Positions 45,704 to 54,198 of a DNA stretch of 64,000 bases are shown here, one piece after another (position 1 is the stretch's first letter; the number at the start of each line of letters is the position of its first letter). Both the position numbers and the translations under genes were made by a program. The notes beneath the pieces are model-generated. The model made no database searches, had not been told where the DNA came from, and saw nothing but the letters and a program-made list of their open reading frames with translations. The DNA is from Clostridium sp. CAG:567 (GTDB taxonomy: Bacteria; Bacillota; Clostridia; TANB77; CAG-508): contig FR902206.1 of assembly GCA_000437855.1 (NCBI GenBank), positions 1 through 64,000 of the forward strand, given 5' to 3'.

Positions 45704-46213
45704 ATGAATAAGACATTTGAATTTTTAAAACATAAAACACAAGTGAACTTTATTTCAACTATTGATAGAGATTATTTTGTAAGATACACTTGTACAGAAA
45801 AATATAATGGTACTGAATTATTTCAATCATTCGCAGAGGGAGAAGTCACACCAGAACAATGTCACGCTATTGGAGTTAGACTTGCCGAAGAAATGTGGAA
45901 AGATAGATTTGAAGTTATTGTCAGTACACATCTTAATAGTAATCACTATCATAATCACTTTGTAATAAACTCTGTATCATTTAAAGATGGAAAAAGATAT
46001 TATGATAAAAGAGAAACTTATGCAGAATTAAGAAGATTATCAGATTCTTTATGTGAGGAATATGGCTTATCAGTTATACAAGAAAAACCATGTAGAAATA
46101 GTAAGATAAACTATGCTAATTATCAAAAAAATACTAATAACAAAGTTAATTATTATTCTATTGCAAAAGAAAACTTAGATAAGGAAAAAATCAATTCATA
46201 TAATTTGGAATGA
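45704..46213 (+). pseudogene. Relaxase (MobA/VirD2-like) fragment
   Basis: The central histidine triad region VSTHLNSNHYHNHFVINSVSF and KRYYDKRETYAELRRLSD are typical of MOB relaxases that nick oriT. The catalytic Tyr region at the N-terminus is altered, since the frame starts MNKTFEFLKHKTQVNF. The long C-terminal half is missing, with TGA at 46211-46213. It indicates that the element was mobilisable. Confidence 0.78.
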
Positions 46214-46387
46214 TTAGAACATTTTAAAAATATTAAAAAACTAGATAAGATAGACAGAAATATAGTTGATAGTTATATTTCAAATATATATGTCAATGAA
46301 GATGGAAGCATAGATATTATTTTTAGATATAATGAACAATATAAAATTGCATTAGAGTATCTTAAAACACAAAAAAATATGATATAA
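46214..46387 (+). pseudogene. C-terminal tail of a large serine recombinase
   Basis: In frame with the relaxase remnant after its TGA, the text reads LEHFKNIKKLDKIDRNIV, then ISNIYVNEDGSIDIIFRYNEQY. This matches the last ~55 residues of TnpX-type serine recombinases. It abuts the 102-bp repeat and the present rbgA start, where the recombinase gene of an element end is expected. Confidence 0.7.
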
Positions 46388-46423
46388 TATATAAGTGGAA
46401 AAACGACTTAATAAAAAAAGAAA

Positions 46424-46525
46424 GAAGTGATAAATAATGGATATGTACCAAAAAAGAGAAATGAGAAAAAATAAAAAAATGAACGAAGATACAAAAAGTT
46501 TATCATCTACGAGTATCAACTGGTA
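46424..46525 (+). repeat. 102-bp exact direct repeat, copy 2
   Basis: Identical by eye to 43750-43851 up to CAACTGGTA, where copy 2 continues into rbgA (TCCACGG) and copy 1 does not. TATAAT at 46383-46388 may start transcription toward it. Confidence 0.9.
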
Positions 46526-46544
46526 TCCACGGACATATGGCTAA
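46437..46544 (+). CDS. Element-derived rbgA start, frameshifted before the gene body
   Basis: The frame from ATG 46437 reads through SINWYP, then RTYG and TAA at 46542-46544. Removing one base of CCACGG (46527-46532) would give INWYPGHMAKTKK, the conserved RbgA N-terminus, in frame with 46537. As written, the stop overlaps the ATG at 46537 (ATGGCTAA), so ribosomes could restart there. Confidence 0.6.
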   Translation: MDMYQKREMRKNKKMNEDTKSLSSTSINWYPRTYG

Positions 46545-47409
46545 AACAAAAAAGCAAATAATAGAAGATTTAAAACTAATTGATATAGTTGCAGAAATAT
46601 TAGATGCACGTATACCACTTGCTAGTCAAAATCCTGATATAAAAGAAATTATAAAAAATAAAAAAAGGCTAGTTATTTTAAATAAATGTGACTTGTCTGG
46701 CGAAAAAGAAAATAAGAAGTGGATAGAATATTTTGAAAAAAATAATATTCCTGCGGTTTTAGTTGATTCAGTATCAGGAAAAGGAATACAAGAAGTAACA
46801 AAAAAAATAGAGCAAATTTATGATAACGACAAGCATGAAAGCAAGGGAAGAGTTGGAAAATCAATAAGAATAATGATTTTAGGAATACCAAACGTAGGAA
46901 AATCATCATTTATAAATAGAATTGCTAAAAGAACAGCAGCTCAAACAGGAAATAAACCAGGTGTTACAAGAAAAAAACAATGGATAAGAGTATCAGATAG
47001 AATAGAATTATTAGATACTCCTGGCGTTTTATGGCCTAAAATAAATAATGAGAAAATAGGAATGTATTTAGCTTTTACAGGAACTATTAAAGATGATGTT
47101 TTACAGACAGAGGAAATTGGTTTTGAACTATTAAAAACTATGATTAAAAATTATATGCAAAACTTAATAGAAAGGTATAAACTAAGTGAGGAGCAAATAA
47201 AAAATATAATACAAAACCAAGAATTAGGAGAAAATGAAAAAGTATTAGAAATTATGAATATGATTGGCAAAAAAAGAGGAGCTGTTATTTCTGGTGAAGA
47301 AATAAACATAGAAAAAGTTGCTAATATTTTGATAGATGATTTTAGAAGCGGAAGGTTAGGCAGAATTACTCTTGAAAAACTAGAAGGAGAAGAAATTGGA
47401 AATATTTAA
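46537..47409 (+). CDS. rbgA: Ribosome-assembly GTPase RbgA (YlqF)
   Basis: This circularly permuted GTPase is needed for late 50S assembly. Motifs in permuted order are NKCD (G4) near residue 50, VSGKG (G5), GIPNVGKSSFINRIAKR (G1) and DTPG (G3), followed by the RbgA C-terminal RNA-binding region. The 290-residue body is complete, but its first conserved block W-Y-P-G-H-M lies partly in the upstream frame. In Bacillus the His of that block is needed for GTPase activation. No ribosome site precedes ATG 46537, so coupling to the upstream frame or a sequencing error is likely. mrnC overlaps its end. Confidence 0.88.
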   Translation: MAKTKKQIIEDLKLIDIVAEILDARIPLASQNPDIKEIIKNKKRLVILNKCDLSGEKENKKWIEYFEKNNIPAVLVDSVSGKGIQEVTKKIEQIYDNDKHESKGRVGKSIRIMILGIPNVGKSSFINRIAKRTAAQTGNKPGVTRKKQWIRVSDRIELLDTPGVLWPKINNEKIGMYLAFTGTIKDDVLQTEEIGFELLKTMIKNYMQNLIERYKLSEEQIKNIIQNQELGENEKVLEIMNMIGKKRGAVISGEEINIEKVANILIDDFRSGRLGRITLEKLEGEEIGNI

Positions 47410-47782
47410 TAGAAATAAAAAAATAGAAGAAATAAACCAAATGTCACCATTAACATGGGCTTATGTTGGAGATTGCGTATATGAGTTATACATCCGTACA
47501 AAATTAGTAGATACTACAAGATTAAAGCCACACGAATTACATATAAAATCAATAAAATATGTAAAGGCTAAAGCACAGGCAGAAACATTAAAAGATATTG
47601 AAAATAGTCTTACAGAAGAGGAAAAAGAAATTGCTAGAAGAGGAAGAAATACACAAACTCACCATATTGCTAAAAATGCAAGTATGCAGGACTATATGTA
47701 TGCAACAGCATTTGAAGCTCTAATAGGATATTTGTACTTAACTAAACAAGACGAGAGGTTAAAAGAGATATTAAACATATAA
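47396..47782 (+). CDS. mrnC: Mini-ribonuclease III
   Basis: This 128-residue RNase III domain without a dsRBD matures 23S rRNA. SPLTWAYVGDCVYELYIR holds the conserved acidic site, and ARRGRNTQTHH and TAFEALIGYLYLT are family motifs, including the second catalytic Glu. It starts with TTG and overlaps rbgA by 14 bp, with AAGGAGA upstream. Pairing with rbgA fits a ribosome-assembly operon. Confidence 0.9.
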   Translation: MEIFNRNKKIEEINQMSPLTWAYVGDCVYELYIRTKLVDTTRLKPHELHIKSIKYVKAKAQAETLKDIENSLTEEEKEIARRGRNTQTHHIAKNASMQDYMYATAFEALIGYLYLTKQDERLKEILNI

Positions 47783-47800
47783 AATTTATATGTGCTTGTA

Positions 47801-47829
47801 TTGACTAAAATATACAAATGTGGTATATT
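47801..47829 (+). promoter_or_regulatory. Promoter of tRNA-Glu
   Basis: TTGACT at 47801 and TATATT at 47824 are 17 bp apart, ending 18 bp before the tRNA. Confidence 0.75.
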
Positions 47830-47846
47830 AATAAAGCAAGTTAAAA

Positions 47847-47921
47847 GGCCCCTTGGTCAAGCGGTTAAGACGCAGCCCTCTCAAGGCTGAATCATGGGTT
47901 CGATTCCCGTAGGGGTCACCA
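47847..47921 (+). tRNA. tRNA-Glu (anticodon CTC)
   Basis: The cloverleaf is complete, with acceptor GGCCCCT/AGGGGTC, anticodon arm CAGCC-CTCTCAA-GGCTG, T-arm ATGGGTTCGATTCCCGT and encoded CCA. Anticodon CTC reads GAG. Confidence 0.93.
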
Positions 47922-47925
47922 AAAG

Positions 47926-47962
47926 AAAAAGATGGAAAGCTTAAAAACTTTCCATCTTTTTT
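47926..47962 (+). terminator. Terminator of tRNA-Glu
   Basis: AAAAAGATGGAAAG and CTTTCCATCTTTTTT form a 13-bp stem with a T-run. Confidence 0.9.
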
Positions 47963-47965
47963 GCG

Positions 47966-48151
47966 TTACTGAGGAGCCTTTACCTGACGAAACTTCGTAA
48001 CGACTTTTTTTTCGGTAGTGCGTTTGTTTACCTTTTTGGTAGAACCTTGAGGAACTCCCAAAAAAGTTGCCGGTTGAGAAGCGTCCATTTTGATTTTAGC
48101 AATAATTTTATTATTGCCAGCCTGCGGAGATAACTTGAGAATGTCACTCAT
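47966..48151 (-). CDS. Basic 61-residue protein of foreign composition
   Basis: The reading MSDILKLSPQAGNNKIIAKI has a basic C-terminus (STKKVNKRTTEKKVVTKF). Its DNA is clearly richer in G and C than all neighbours and uses codons such as GCG, CTG and GGT differently. ATG 48151 is about 10 nt from AAAGGAGCG; the TTG at 48157 is too close. I do not recognise it. It has no visible terminator of its own and lies tail-to-tail with the tRNA-Glu terminator. A chance frame cannot be excluded, but the ribosome site and composition favour a real acquired gene. Confidence 0.55.
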   Translation of the reverse strand: MSDILKLSPQAGNNKIIAKIKMDASQPATFLGVPQGSTKKVNKRTTEKKVVTKFRQVKAPQ

Positions 48152-48230
48152 ACACAATACGCTCCTTTTTTTTCACACTTGTGAATGGAATGAGTAGATC
48201 ATGATTTTTGTAAAAAGTAAATAAAAGCAA

Positions 48231-48258
48231 TTGACAAAACAAAAATTTGGTATATAAT
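48231..48258 (+). promoter_or_regulatory. Promoter of recN
   Basis: Consensus TTGACA at 48231 and TATAAT at 48253 with 16-bp spacing. An inverted pair AATATAC/GTATATT with a 12-nt gap follows near 48262-48287; it could be an operator, perhaps for LexA. Confidence 0.75.
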
Positions 48259-48299
48259 ACAAATATACAAACATTAATTCGTATATTAAGGAGGACTAA

Positions 48300-49922
48300 A
48301 TGGTTACTACTTTACATATAAAAAACGTTGGAATTATAGATGATTTGAGTATTGATTTAAATAATGGGTTTAACGTACTAACTGGTGAAACAGGAGCTGG
48401 AAAAACGTTAATAATTGGTTCACTTGCAATTTTAGCAGGTGGAAGATTTTCAAAAGAAATGATTAGAAATGGAGAAGAATTTTCTTATGTAGAAGCAAAT
48501 TTTTATTGTCCAAACAATGAAGTGGCTGTTGATGGCAATATTATTGTATCAAGAGAAATACATTTAAATGGTAGAAATTCTTGCAAAATAAATGGTAGAT
48601 TAATTACAGTAAATGAATTAAAAGAGTTTATGAGTAAAATTATAGATATACATGGGCAACATGATAGTCAACTAATATTAAATCCAATGCAACACATAAT
48701 ATATCTAGATAAATTTATTGGGAAAGAATTGAATGAAAGTGTATGTGAGTACATAAAAAAGCTTGAAGAGTATAATAAATTAAAGCAAGAACTAAAGAAT
48801 ACTTATGGAGAAGATCAAGAAAAAGAAAGAAGATTAGATTTATTACGTTATCAATATAATGAAATAGAACAAGCAAAATTAAAACAAAATGAAGAAGAAG
48901 AATTACAAAATAAGCATAAAATGATGCAAAACGCAGAAAAGCTAAAAGATAATTTATTTGAAATAGATACAAATTTAAATGAAAATGCAATAATTGCCAT
49001 AAGTAATTCAATACGTAGTTTAGAAAAAATACAAGATTGTGGGAAAGAGTATAGTGAAAAATTAAGTATATTAAAAAATAGTTATTATGATATACAAGAA
49101 CTTGCAAGAGATTTAAGCTATATGAGAGAAGAAGTAGACTTTGACGAAAACGAAAGAAATCAAATAGAAAATAGACTTGATTTGATTTTTTCATTGAAAA
49201 GAAAATATGGTAATACAATTACAGAAATATTAGAGTTTAGAAATAAAATTGAAAATGAAATAAATAAAATAGAAAATTTAGATGAATATCATAACAAAAT
49301 AAAAATTCAAATAAAGAATTTAGAACAAGAATTATTTAAAATTGCAAATCAAATGAGTAATGTCAGAACTAAATATGCAGAAACATTATCAAAAAAAATC
49401 AATCAAGAACTAAAAGATTTAGAAATGCCAAATGCTAAATTTGAAATAAAAATAAATAAAACAGAAAGATTTTGCGAAAATGGAATCGATGAAGTTGAAT
49501 TTATGATTTGCACAAATGTTGGAGAAGGGCTAAAACCTCTTACCAAAATCGCTTCAGGAGGAGAAATGGCAAGAATAATGCTTGCAATAAAAAATGTACT
49601 TGCAGATGTTGATGAAGTTAGTACATTAGTATTTGATGAAATAGATACAGGAATTAGTGGAAAAGCATCAAAAGCAGTGGCTGAAAAAATGAAATCAATT
49701 GCAGAATTACATCAAGTAATTTGTATTACACATTTGCCGTCAATTGCAGCTAGAGGAGATTATAATTATTATATAAGCAAACAAACGAAAGAAAATAAAA
49801 CATATACAAGTATAAAATTATTAAATGAAGATGAGACAATAGAAGAAATTGCAAGAATTTCATCAGGAGAAGTGACAGAAATAGCTAAAGCACATGCAAA
49901 AGAATTAAGAAAGGCATCATGA
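48300..49922 (+). CDS. recN: DNA repair protein RecN
   Basis: This 540-residue SMC-like ATPase acts early in double-strand break repair. Walker A is VLTGETGAGKTLIIGSL at residues ~28-44, followed by DIHGQHDSQLIL, long coiled-coil arms, ASGGEMARIMLAIK (signature), LVFDEIDTGISGKAS (Walker B), and ITHLPSIAARGD. AGGAGGACTAA precedes the ATG. It has its own strong promoter. Confidence 0.95.
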   Translation: MVTTLHIKNVGIIDDLSIDLNNGFNVLTGETGAGKTLIIGSLAILAGGRFSKEMIRNGEEFSYVEANFYCPNNEVAVDGNIIVSREIHLNGRNSCKINGRLITVNELKEFMSKIIDIHGQHDSQLILNPMQHIIYLDKFIGKELNESVCEYIKKLEEYNKLKQELKNTYGEDQEKERRLDLLRYQYNEIEQAKLKQNEEEELQNKHKMMQNAEKLKDNLFEIDTNLNENAIIAISNSIRSLEKIQDCGKEYSEKLSILKNSYYDIQELARDLSYMREEVDFDENERNQIENRLDLIFSLKRKYGNTITEILEFRNKIENEINKIENLDEYHNKIKIQIKNLEQELFKIANQMSNVRTKYAETLSKKINQELKDLEMPNAKFEIKINKTERFCENGIDEVEFMICTNVGEGLKPLTKIASGGEMARIMLAIKNVLADVDEVSTLVFDEIDTGISGKASKAVAEKMKSIAELHQVICITHLPSIAARGDYNYYISKQTKENKTYTSIKLLNEDETIEEIARISSGEVTEIAKAHAKELRKAS

Positions 49923-49943
49923 TAATAGTTTTTATAAAATTTT

Positions 49944-49982
49944 CTTCCAAATGTTTACATATAAGCTTTTTTGAGATATAAT
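49944..49982 (+). promoter_or_regulatory. Promoter of lysS, shared motif
   Basis: CTTCCAAATGTTTACATAT includes the -35 TTTACA (49954), and TATAAT is at 49977 with 17-bp spacing. The same 19-bp block recurs before the M50 protease gene at 51601. No T-box is seen. Confidence 0.7.
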
Positions 49983-50019
49983 ACTATTGGTAAATAATAA
50001 ATAAAAGGAGAGTTTGCGT

Positions 50020-51519
50020 ATGGAAGAAAAAAATATAAACAACCAAGAACAAGAATTAGATTTAAATCAACTTATGAAAATAAGAAGAGAAAAGTTGGTA
50101 AAATTACAAGCTGATGGTAAGGATCCTTTTGAAATTATAAAATTTGATAGAACACATAATAGTAAGCAAATAAAAGATAATTTTGAAGAATTAGAAGGAA
50201 AAGATGTTACAATAGCAGGTAGAATAATGGCTAAACGTATAATGGGAAAGGCATCTTTCTGTCATATTCAAGATAATGAAGGAAGAATACAAAGCTATGT
50301 TAGTATAAATGATTTAGGAGAAGAAAGCTATAAACAATTTAAAGAAGATGATATTGGAGATATAATTGGAATTACCGGTTTTGTATTTAAAACTAAAACT
50401 GGTGAAATTTCTATACATGCAAAAGAAGTTACTTTATTATCAAAATCACTAAGACCATTACCAGAAAAATTTCATGGATTAAAAGACACTGATTTGCGTT
50501 ATCGTCAAAGATCAGTTGATTTAATAATGAATCCAGAAGTAAAGGAAACATTTAAAAAGAGAACAGCAATAATTAAAGAAATTAGAAAAGTATTAGATGA
50601 AAAAGGTTTTATGGAAGTTGAAACACCAATACTACAAACAATAGCAGGTGGAGCATCAGCAAGACCATTTATTACTCATCATAACACACTAGATATTGAT
50701 ATGTACCTAAGAATTGCAACAGAATTATACTTAAAAAGACTTATAGTAGGTGGATTTGATAAAGTATATGAAATTGGCAAAAACTTTAGAAATGAAGGAA
50801 TGGATATAAAGCACAATCCAGAATTTACATGTATAGAACTATATGAAGCATATACAGACCTAGAAGGTATGATGAATATAACAGAAGAAATAATTAGAAA
50901 ATGTGCTAACAGAGTATGTGGAACAGGAAAAATTACGTTCCAAGGTGAAGAAATAGATTTAGAATCACCATTTAGAAGAGTTACAATGATAGATGCAATT
51001 AAGGAAGTTACAGGAGTAGATTTCCATGCTATAGAAACAGATGAACAAGCACAAGAAGCTGCTAAAAAGTTAAATGTAGAAATAGACCCTATAAAAACAA
51101 GCAGAGGAGATATAATTGTTCAAATATTTGATGAAAAAGTTGAAGCAACATTGAGACAACCAACATTCTTATATGAATACCCAATTGAAAATTCACCACT
51201 TACTAAAAAATGCAAAGATAATCCAAAAATGACTCAAAGATTTGAATTATTCATTGCAGGAGGAGAATTTGCAAATGCTTACTCAGAGTTAAATGATCCA
51301 ATAGATCAATATGAAAGATTTTTAAAACAAGTAGAAGCTAGAGAAGCTGGAGATGAGGAAGCAAATATGATGGATACAGACTTCATAGAAGCTCTAGAAT
51401 ATGGTATGCCTCCAACAGGCGGTATGGGAATGGGAATTGACCGTTTAATAATGCTACTTACAGATTCAGCATCTATTAGAGATGTACTTTTATTCCCTAC
51501 AATGAAACCATTAAACTAA
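50020..51519 (+). CDS. lysS: Lysyl-tRNA synthetase, class II
   Basis: This 499-residue class II synthetase has an OB-fold anticodon domain ([23 protein letters not shown]), motif 1 ([19 protein letters not shown]), motif 2 ([27 protein letters not shown]), and motif 3 ([18 protein letters not shown]). It charges tRNA-Lys. ATG 50020 follows AAAAGGAG by 9 nt. It is a monocistronic unit ended by a strong hairpin. Confidence 0.97.
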   Translation: MEEKNINNQEQELDLNQLMKIRREKLVKLQADGKDPFEIIKFDRTHNSKQIKDNFEELEGKDVTIAGRIMAKRIMGKASFCHIQDNEGRIQSYVSINDLGEESYKQFKEDDIGDIIGITGFVFKTKTGEISIHAKEVTLLSKSLRPLPEKFHGLKDTDLRYRQRSVDLIMNPEVKETFKKRTAIIKEIRKVLDEKGFMEVETPILQTIAGGASARPFITHHNTLDIDMYLRIATELYLKRLIVGGFDKVYEIGKNFRNEGMDIKHNPEFTCIELYEAYTDLEGMMNITEEIIRKCANRVCGTGKITFQGEEIDLESPFRRVTMIDAIKEVTGVDFHAIETDEQAQEAAKKLNVEIDPIKTSRGDIIVQIFDEKVEATLRQPTFLYEYPIENSPLTKKCKDNPKMTQRFELFIAGGEFANAYSELNDPIDQYERFLKQVEAREAGDEEANMMDTDFIEALEYGMPPTGGMGMGIDRLIMLLTDSASIRDVLLFPTMKPLN

Positions 51520-51543
51520 AATAAAACTATATACAATAATATA

Positions 51544-51580
51544 AAAACGAAAGTAATAATTATTTACTTTCGTTTTTATG
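51544..51580. terminator. Terminator after lysS
   Basis: AAAAACGAAAGTAA and TTACTTTCGTTTTT pair perfectly, with A- and T-runs that allow both directions. Confidence 0.9.
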
Positions 51581-51600
51581 TATTGCAGTAAAATTAATAT

Positions 51601-51639
51601 CTTCCAAATGTTTACATATTTTTAAATTTGAGGTATAAT
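51601..51639 (+). promoter_or_regulatory. Promoter of M50 protease-tsaD operon
   Basis: CTTCCAAATGTTTACATAT again contains TTTACA (51611), and TATAAT is at 51634 with 17-bp spacing. Confidence 0.7.
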
Positions 51640-51679
51640 ATTAAATGTAAAATTGAAAAATGAAAGGCTTGAATATTAT

Positions 51680-52408
51680 ATGAATTTTGATAATAGATAT
51701 GTATATATAATTTTAGCTATTATAGTATTGGCAAGTGTAATGGGTGGAGGATTTGACTTATTAAGTATATTATTTACAATACCAGGAGTACTTTTAGCAA
51801 TTACATTTCATGAATATGCACATGCTATAGTTGCATATAAACTAGGAGATGATACTCCAAAGGTACAAGGAAGACTTAGCTTAAATCCATTTACACATTT
51901 AGATCCGATTGCAGTTGTTTTGCTAGTTTTTACACATATTGGATGGGGAAGACCAGTAGAAATAAATCCAAATAATTTTAATAAAAAAATATCAGCAAAA
52001 ACAGGTGAAGCAATTGTCGCAGCTGCTGGACCTATTATGAATTTCTTACTAGCTATAGTATTAACAATAATATTATATGCTTTACAAATATTTGCAACTA
52101 ATTTTGTTAATATTTCAAGAATAGGAATAATTATATTTACAATGTTACAATATGCTGTAATAGTAAATGTAGGATTAGGAGTATTTAATTTAATACCATT
52201 ACCACCACTAGACGGATCAAAAGTATTAATGGCATTTTTACCATACAATGCTAAAAGATGGTTTGAAAACCATGAAAGAACTTTTTATATAATATTTTTA
52301 ATTATTTGGATTACACCGATTGCAGGTGAAATTGTATCACCAATAATAAGTGCAGTTAGTTATGGAATTAGTAGTATGGTACTTAATTTATTTAGTATAT
52401 TTATGTAG
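51680..52408 (+). CDS. Site-2-type zinc metalloprotease (M50 family)
   Basis: This ~242-residue membrane protease has the zinc motif ITFHEYAHAIVAYKLGD in a transmembrane helix and the third-ligand motif NLIPLPPLDGSKVL. It has five or six hydrophobic segments and no PDZ domain, like rhomboid-sized YwhC-type M50 members. An upstream TTG at 51653 lacks a ribosome site; ATG 51680 has AAAGG 12 nt before it. It is followed by tsaD 14 bp later. Confidence 0.85.
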   Translation: MNFDNRYVYIILAIIVLASVMGGGFDLLSILFTIPGVLLAITFHEYAHAIVAYKLGDDTPKVQGRLSLNPFTHLDPIAVVLLVFTHIGWGRPVEINPNNFNKKISAKTGEAIVAAAGPIMNFLLAIVLTIILYALQIFATNFVNISRIGIIIFTMLQYAVIVNVGLGVFNLIPLPPLDGSKVLMAFLPYNAKRWFENHERTFYIIFLIIWITPIAGEIVSPIISAVSYGISSMVLNLFSIFM

Positions 52409-52422
52409 AAGGAAATTAAAAA

Positions 52423-53412
52423 ATGAAAGATATATTAACCTTAGGAATAGAATCGAGTTGTGATGAGACTTCAGCTTCTATAGTAAAAAATGGAAGAGAA
52501 GTTCTTTCAAATGTTATAAACTCACAAATAAAAATACATGAACAATTTGGAGGAGTAGTACCAGAAATAGCTTCTAGAAATCATATAGAAGCTATTTCAA
52601 ATGTTGTAAAAGAAGCAATAAAACAAGCTAATATTACAATGAATGATATAGATGTAATAGCATGTACCTATGGACCAGGTTTAGTTGGTGCTTTGTTGGT
52701 TGGAGTATCTTATGCAAAGGCATTAAGTTATTCTTTAAATAAGCCACTAGTTGGAACAAACCATATACATGGACATATAGCTGCAAATTATATTAGTCAC
52801 CCAGAACTAGAACCTCCATTTTTATGTCTAGTTATATCAGGTGGACATACTCACTTGGTACATATAAAAAGCTATTCTGAGTTTGAAGTGTTAGCTAAAA
52901 CAAGAGATGATGCAGTGGGAGAGGCTTTTGACAAGGTTGCAAGAGTAATAGGACTAGGGTACCCAGGTGGACCAAAAGTTGATAAGTTAGCAAAAAAAGG
53001 AAAACCAACCATTGAGTTACCTAAGACTCATATAGATAATTTGGATTTTAGTTTTAGTGGAATAAAAACAGCAGTTATAAATTTACACCATAAAACTCCA
53101 GATATTAATAAAGCAGACTTATGCAATAGCTTTGAAAAAACTATTACAGAAGTACTATTAGACCATACTCTAAGAGCAGCAAAAGAATTAAATATAACTA
53201 AAATAGCATTAGCAGGAGGTGTATCTGCAAATAGTTATATAAGAAATGAATTTTTGAAATTAGGTGAAAAAGGATATCAGGTTTATTATCCGGAACCTGT
53301 ATTATGTACAGATAATGCTGCAATGATTGCTTCAGCAGGATATTATACATATACAGCGGGAAATATATCAGATTTGACTTTAAATGCAATACCAAATCTA
53401 GGAATAAATTAA
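52423..53412 (+). CDS. tsaD: tRNA threonylcarbamoyladenosine transferase TsaD
   Basis: This 329-residue protein of the Kae1/TsaD ASKHA family makes t6A in tRNAs. Motifs: [26 protein letters not shown] (metal-binding His pair), [31 protein letters not shown], and [13 protein letters not shown]. Length fits. It sits in a short operon after the M50 protease and before a phosphoesterase. Confidence 0.96.
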   Translation: MKDILTLGIESSCDETSASIVKNGREVLSNVINSQIKIHEQFGGVVPEIASRNHIEAISNVVKEAIKQANITMNDIDVIACTYGPGLVGALLVGVSYAKALSYSLNKPLVGTNHIHGHIAANYISHPELEPPFLCLVISGGHTHLVHIKSYSEFEVLAKTRDDAVGEAFDKVARVIGLGYPGGPKVDKLAKKGKPTIELPKTHIDNLDFSFSGIKTAVINLHHKTPDINKADLCNSFEKTITEVLLDHTLRAAKELNITKIALAGGVSANSYIRNEFLKLGEKGYQVYYPEPVLCTDNAAMIASAGYYTYTAGNISDLTLNAIPNLGIN

Positions 53413-53430
53413 AAAGAAAAGGAATAAAAC

Positions 53431-54123
53431 ATGGCAATATATGTAATAGCTGACTTGCACTTATCATTTTCTCAGGATAAGCCAATGAGCATATTTGGAG
53501 AAAGTTGGGAGGGGCATAGCGATAAAATAAAAAATAATTGGATATCAAAAGTAAAACAAGAGGATACAGTTGTGTTGCCTGGGGATTTTTCATGGTCTAT
53601 GCATTTAAAAGACACATATAAAGATTTTGAATATTTGAATATGTTACCAGGTAAAAAACTATTATTAAAAGGAAATCATGACTACTGGTGGACTACTATT
53701 ACAAGTATGAAGAAGTTTTTGAAAGATAATAAATTTGAAAATATAGACTTTATATATAACAATAGTTTTTTGATAGAAGATAAGATTTTAATAGGTACCA
53801 GAGGATGGAACTTATTAGATACAGAAAATGATAGTAAAATGATAAAAAGGGAAAATATAAGATTAAAACTTGCAATAGAACAAGGAATAAATCAATATGG
53901 AAAAGAAAAAGAAATAATAGCATTTATGCATTATCCACCAATAACTAAAAAAAATAAAACATCAGAATTTATTGATACATTAAAACAATATGGAATAAAA
54001 AAATGCTATTATGGACACTTGCATGGTAAATCACATCAAGATGCAATTGAAGGATGCGTTGATGGAATAAATTTCAAACTTGTAAGTGCAGACTATTTGA
54101 ATTTTGATTTGATTAAAATATAA
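53431..54123 (+). CDS. Metallophosphoesterase
   Basis: This 230-residue calcineurin-like phosphoesterase has metal motifs IADLHLSF, VVLPGDFSW, LLKGNHDYWW, FMHYPPIT and YYGHLHGKSH. It resembles the stand-alone family found in Clostridia (YkuE or related). Substrate is unknown. It starts 18 bp after tsaD with AAAAGGAAT upstream. Confidence 0.88.
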   Translation: MAIYVIADLHLSFSQDKPMSIFGESWEGHSDKIKNNWISKVKQEDTVVLPGDFSWSMHLKDTYKDFEYLNMLPGKKLLLKGNHDYWWTTITSMKKFLKDNKFENIDFIYNNSFLIEDKILIGTRGWNLLDTENDSKMIKRENIRLKLAIEQGINQYGKEKEIIAFMHYPPITKKNKTSEFIDTLKQYGIKKCYYGHLHGKSHQDAIEGCVDGINFKLVSADYLNFDLIKI

Positions 54124-54133
54124 GCATAAACAC

Positions 54134-54161
54134 TTGAAATACTTGAAAAATGTGGTATAAT
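54134..54161 (+). promoter_or_regulatory. Promoter of tig-clpP-clpX
   Basis: TTGAAA at 54134 and an extended -10 TGGTATAAT ending at 54161, spacing 16, 37 bp before tig. Confidence 0.7.
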
Positions 54162-54198
54162 ATAAAAGCTAATTATTTTTTGAAAGGAAGATTATAAA

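Noticed and set aside
48262..48287. SOS box before recN
   Set aside because: An AATATAC/GTATATT dyad exists but does not match a known LexA box or the dyad before lexA, so it is only mentioned with the promoter.
49922..50019. T-box leader before lysS
   Set aside because: The gap is under 100 bp and has no T-box sequence or antiterminator; only a promoter is visible.
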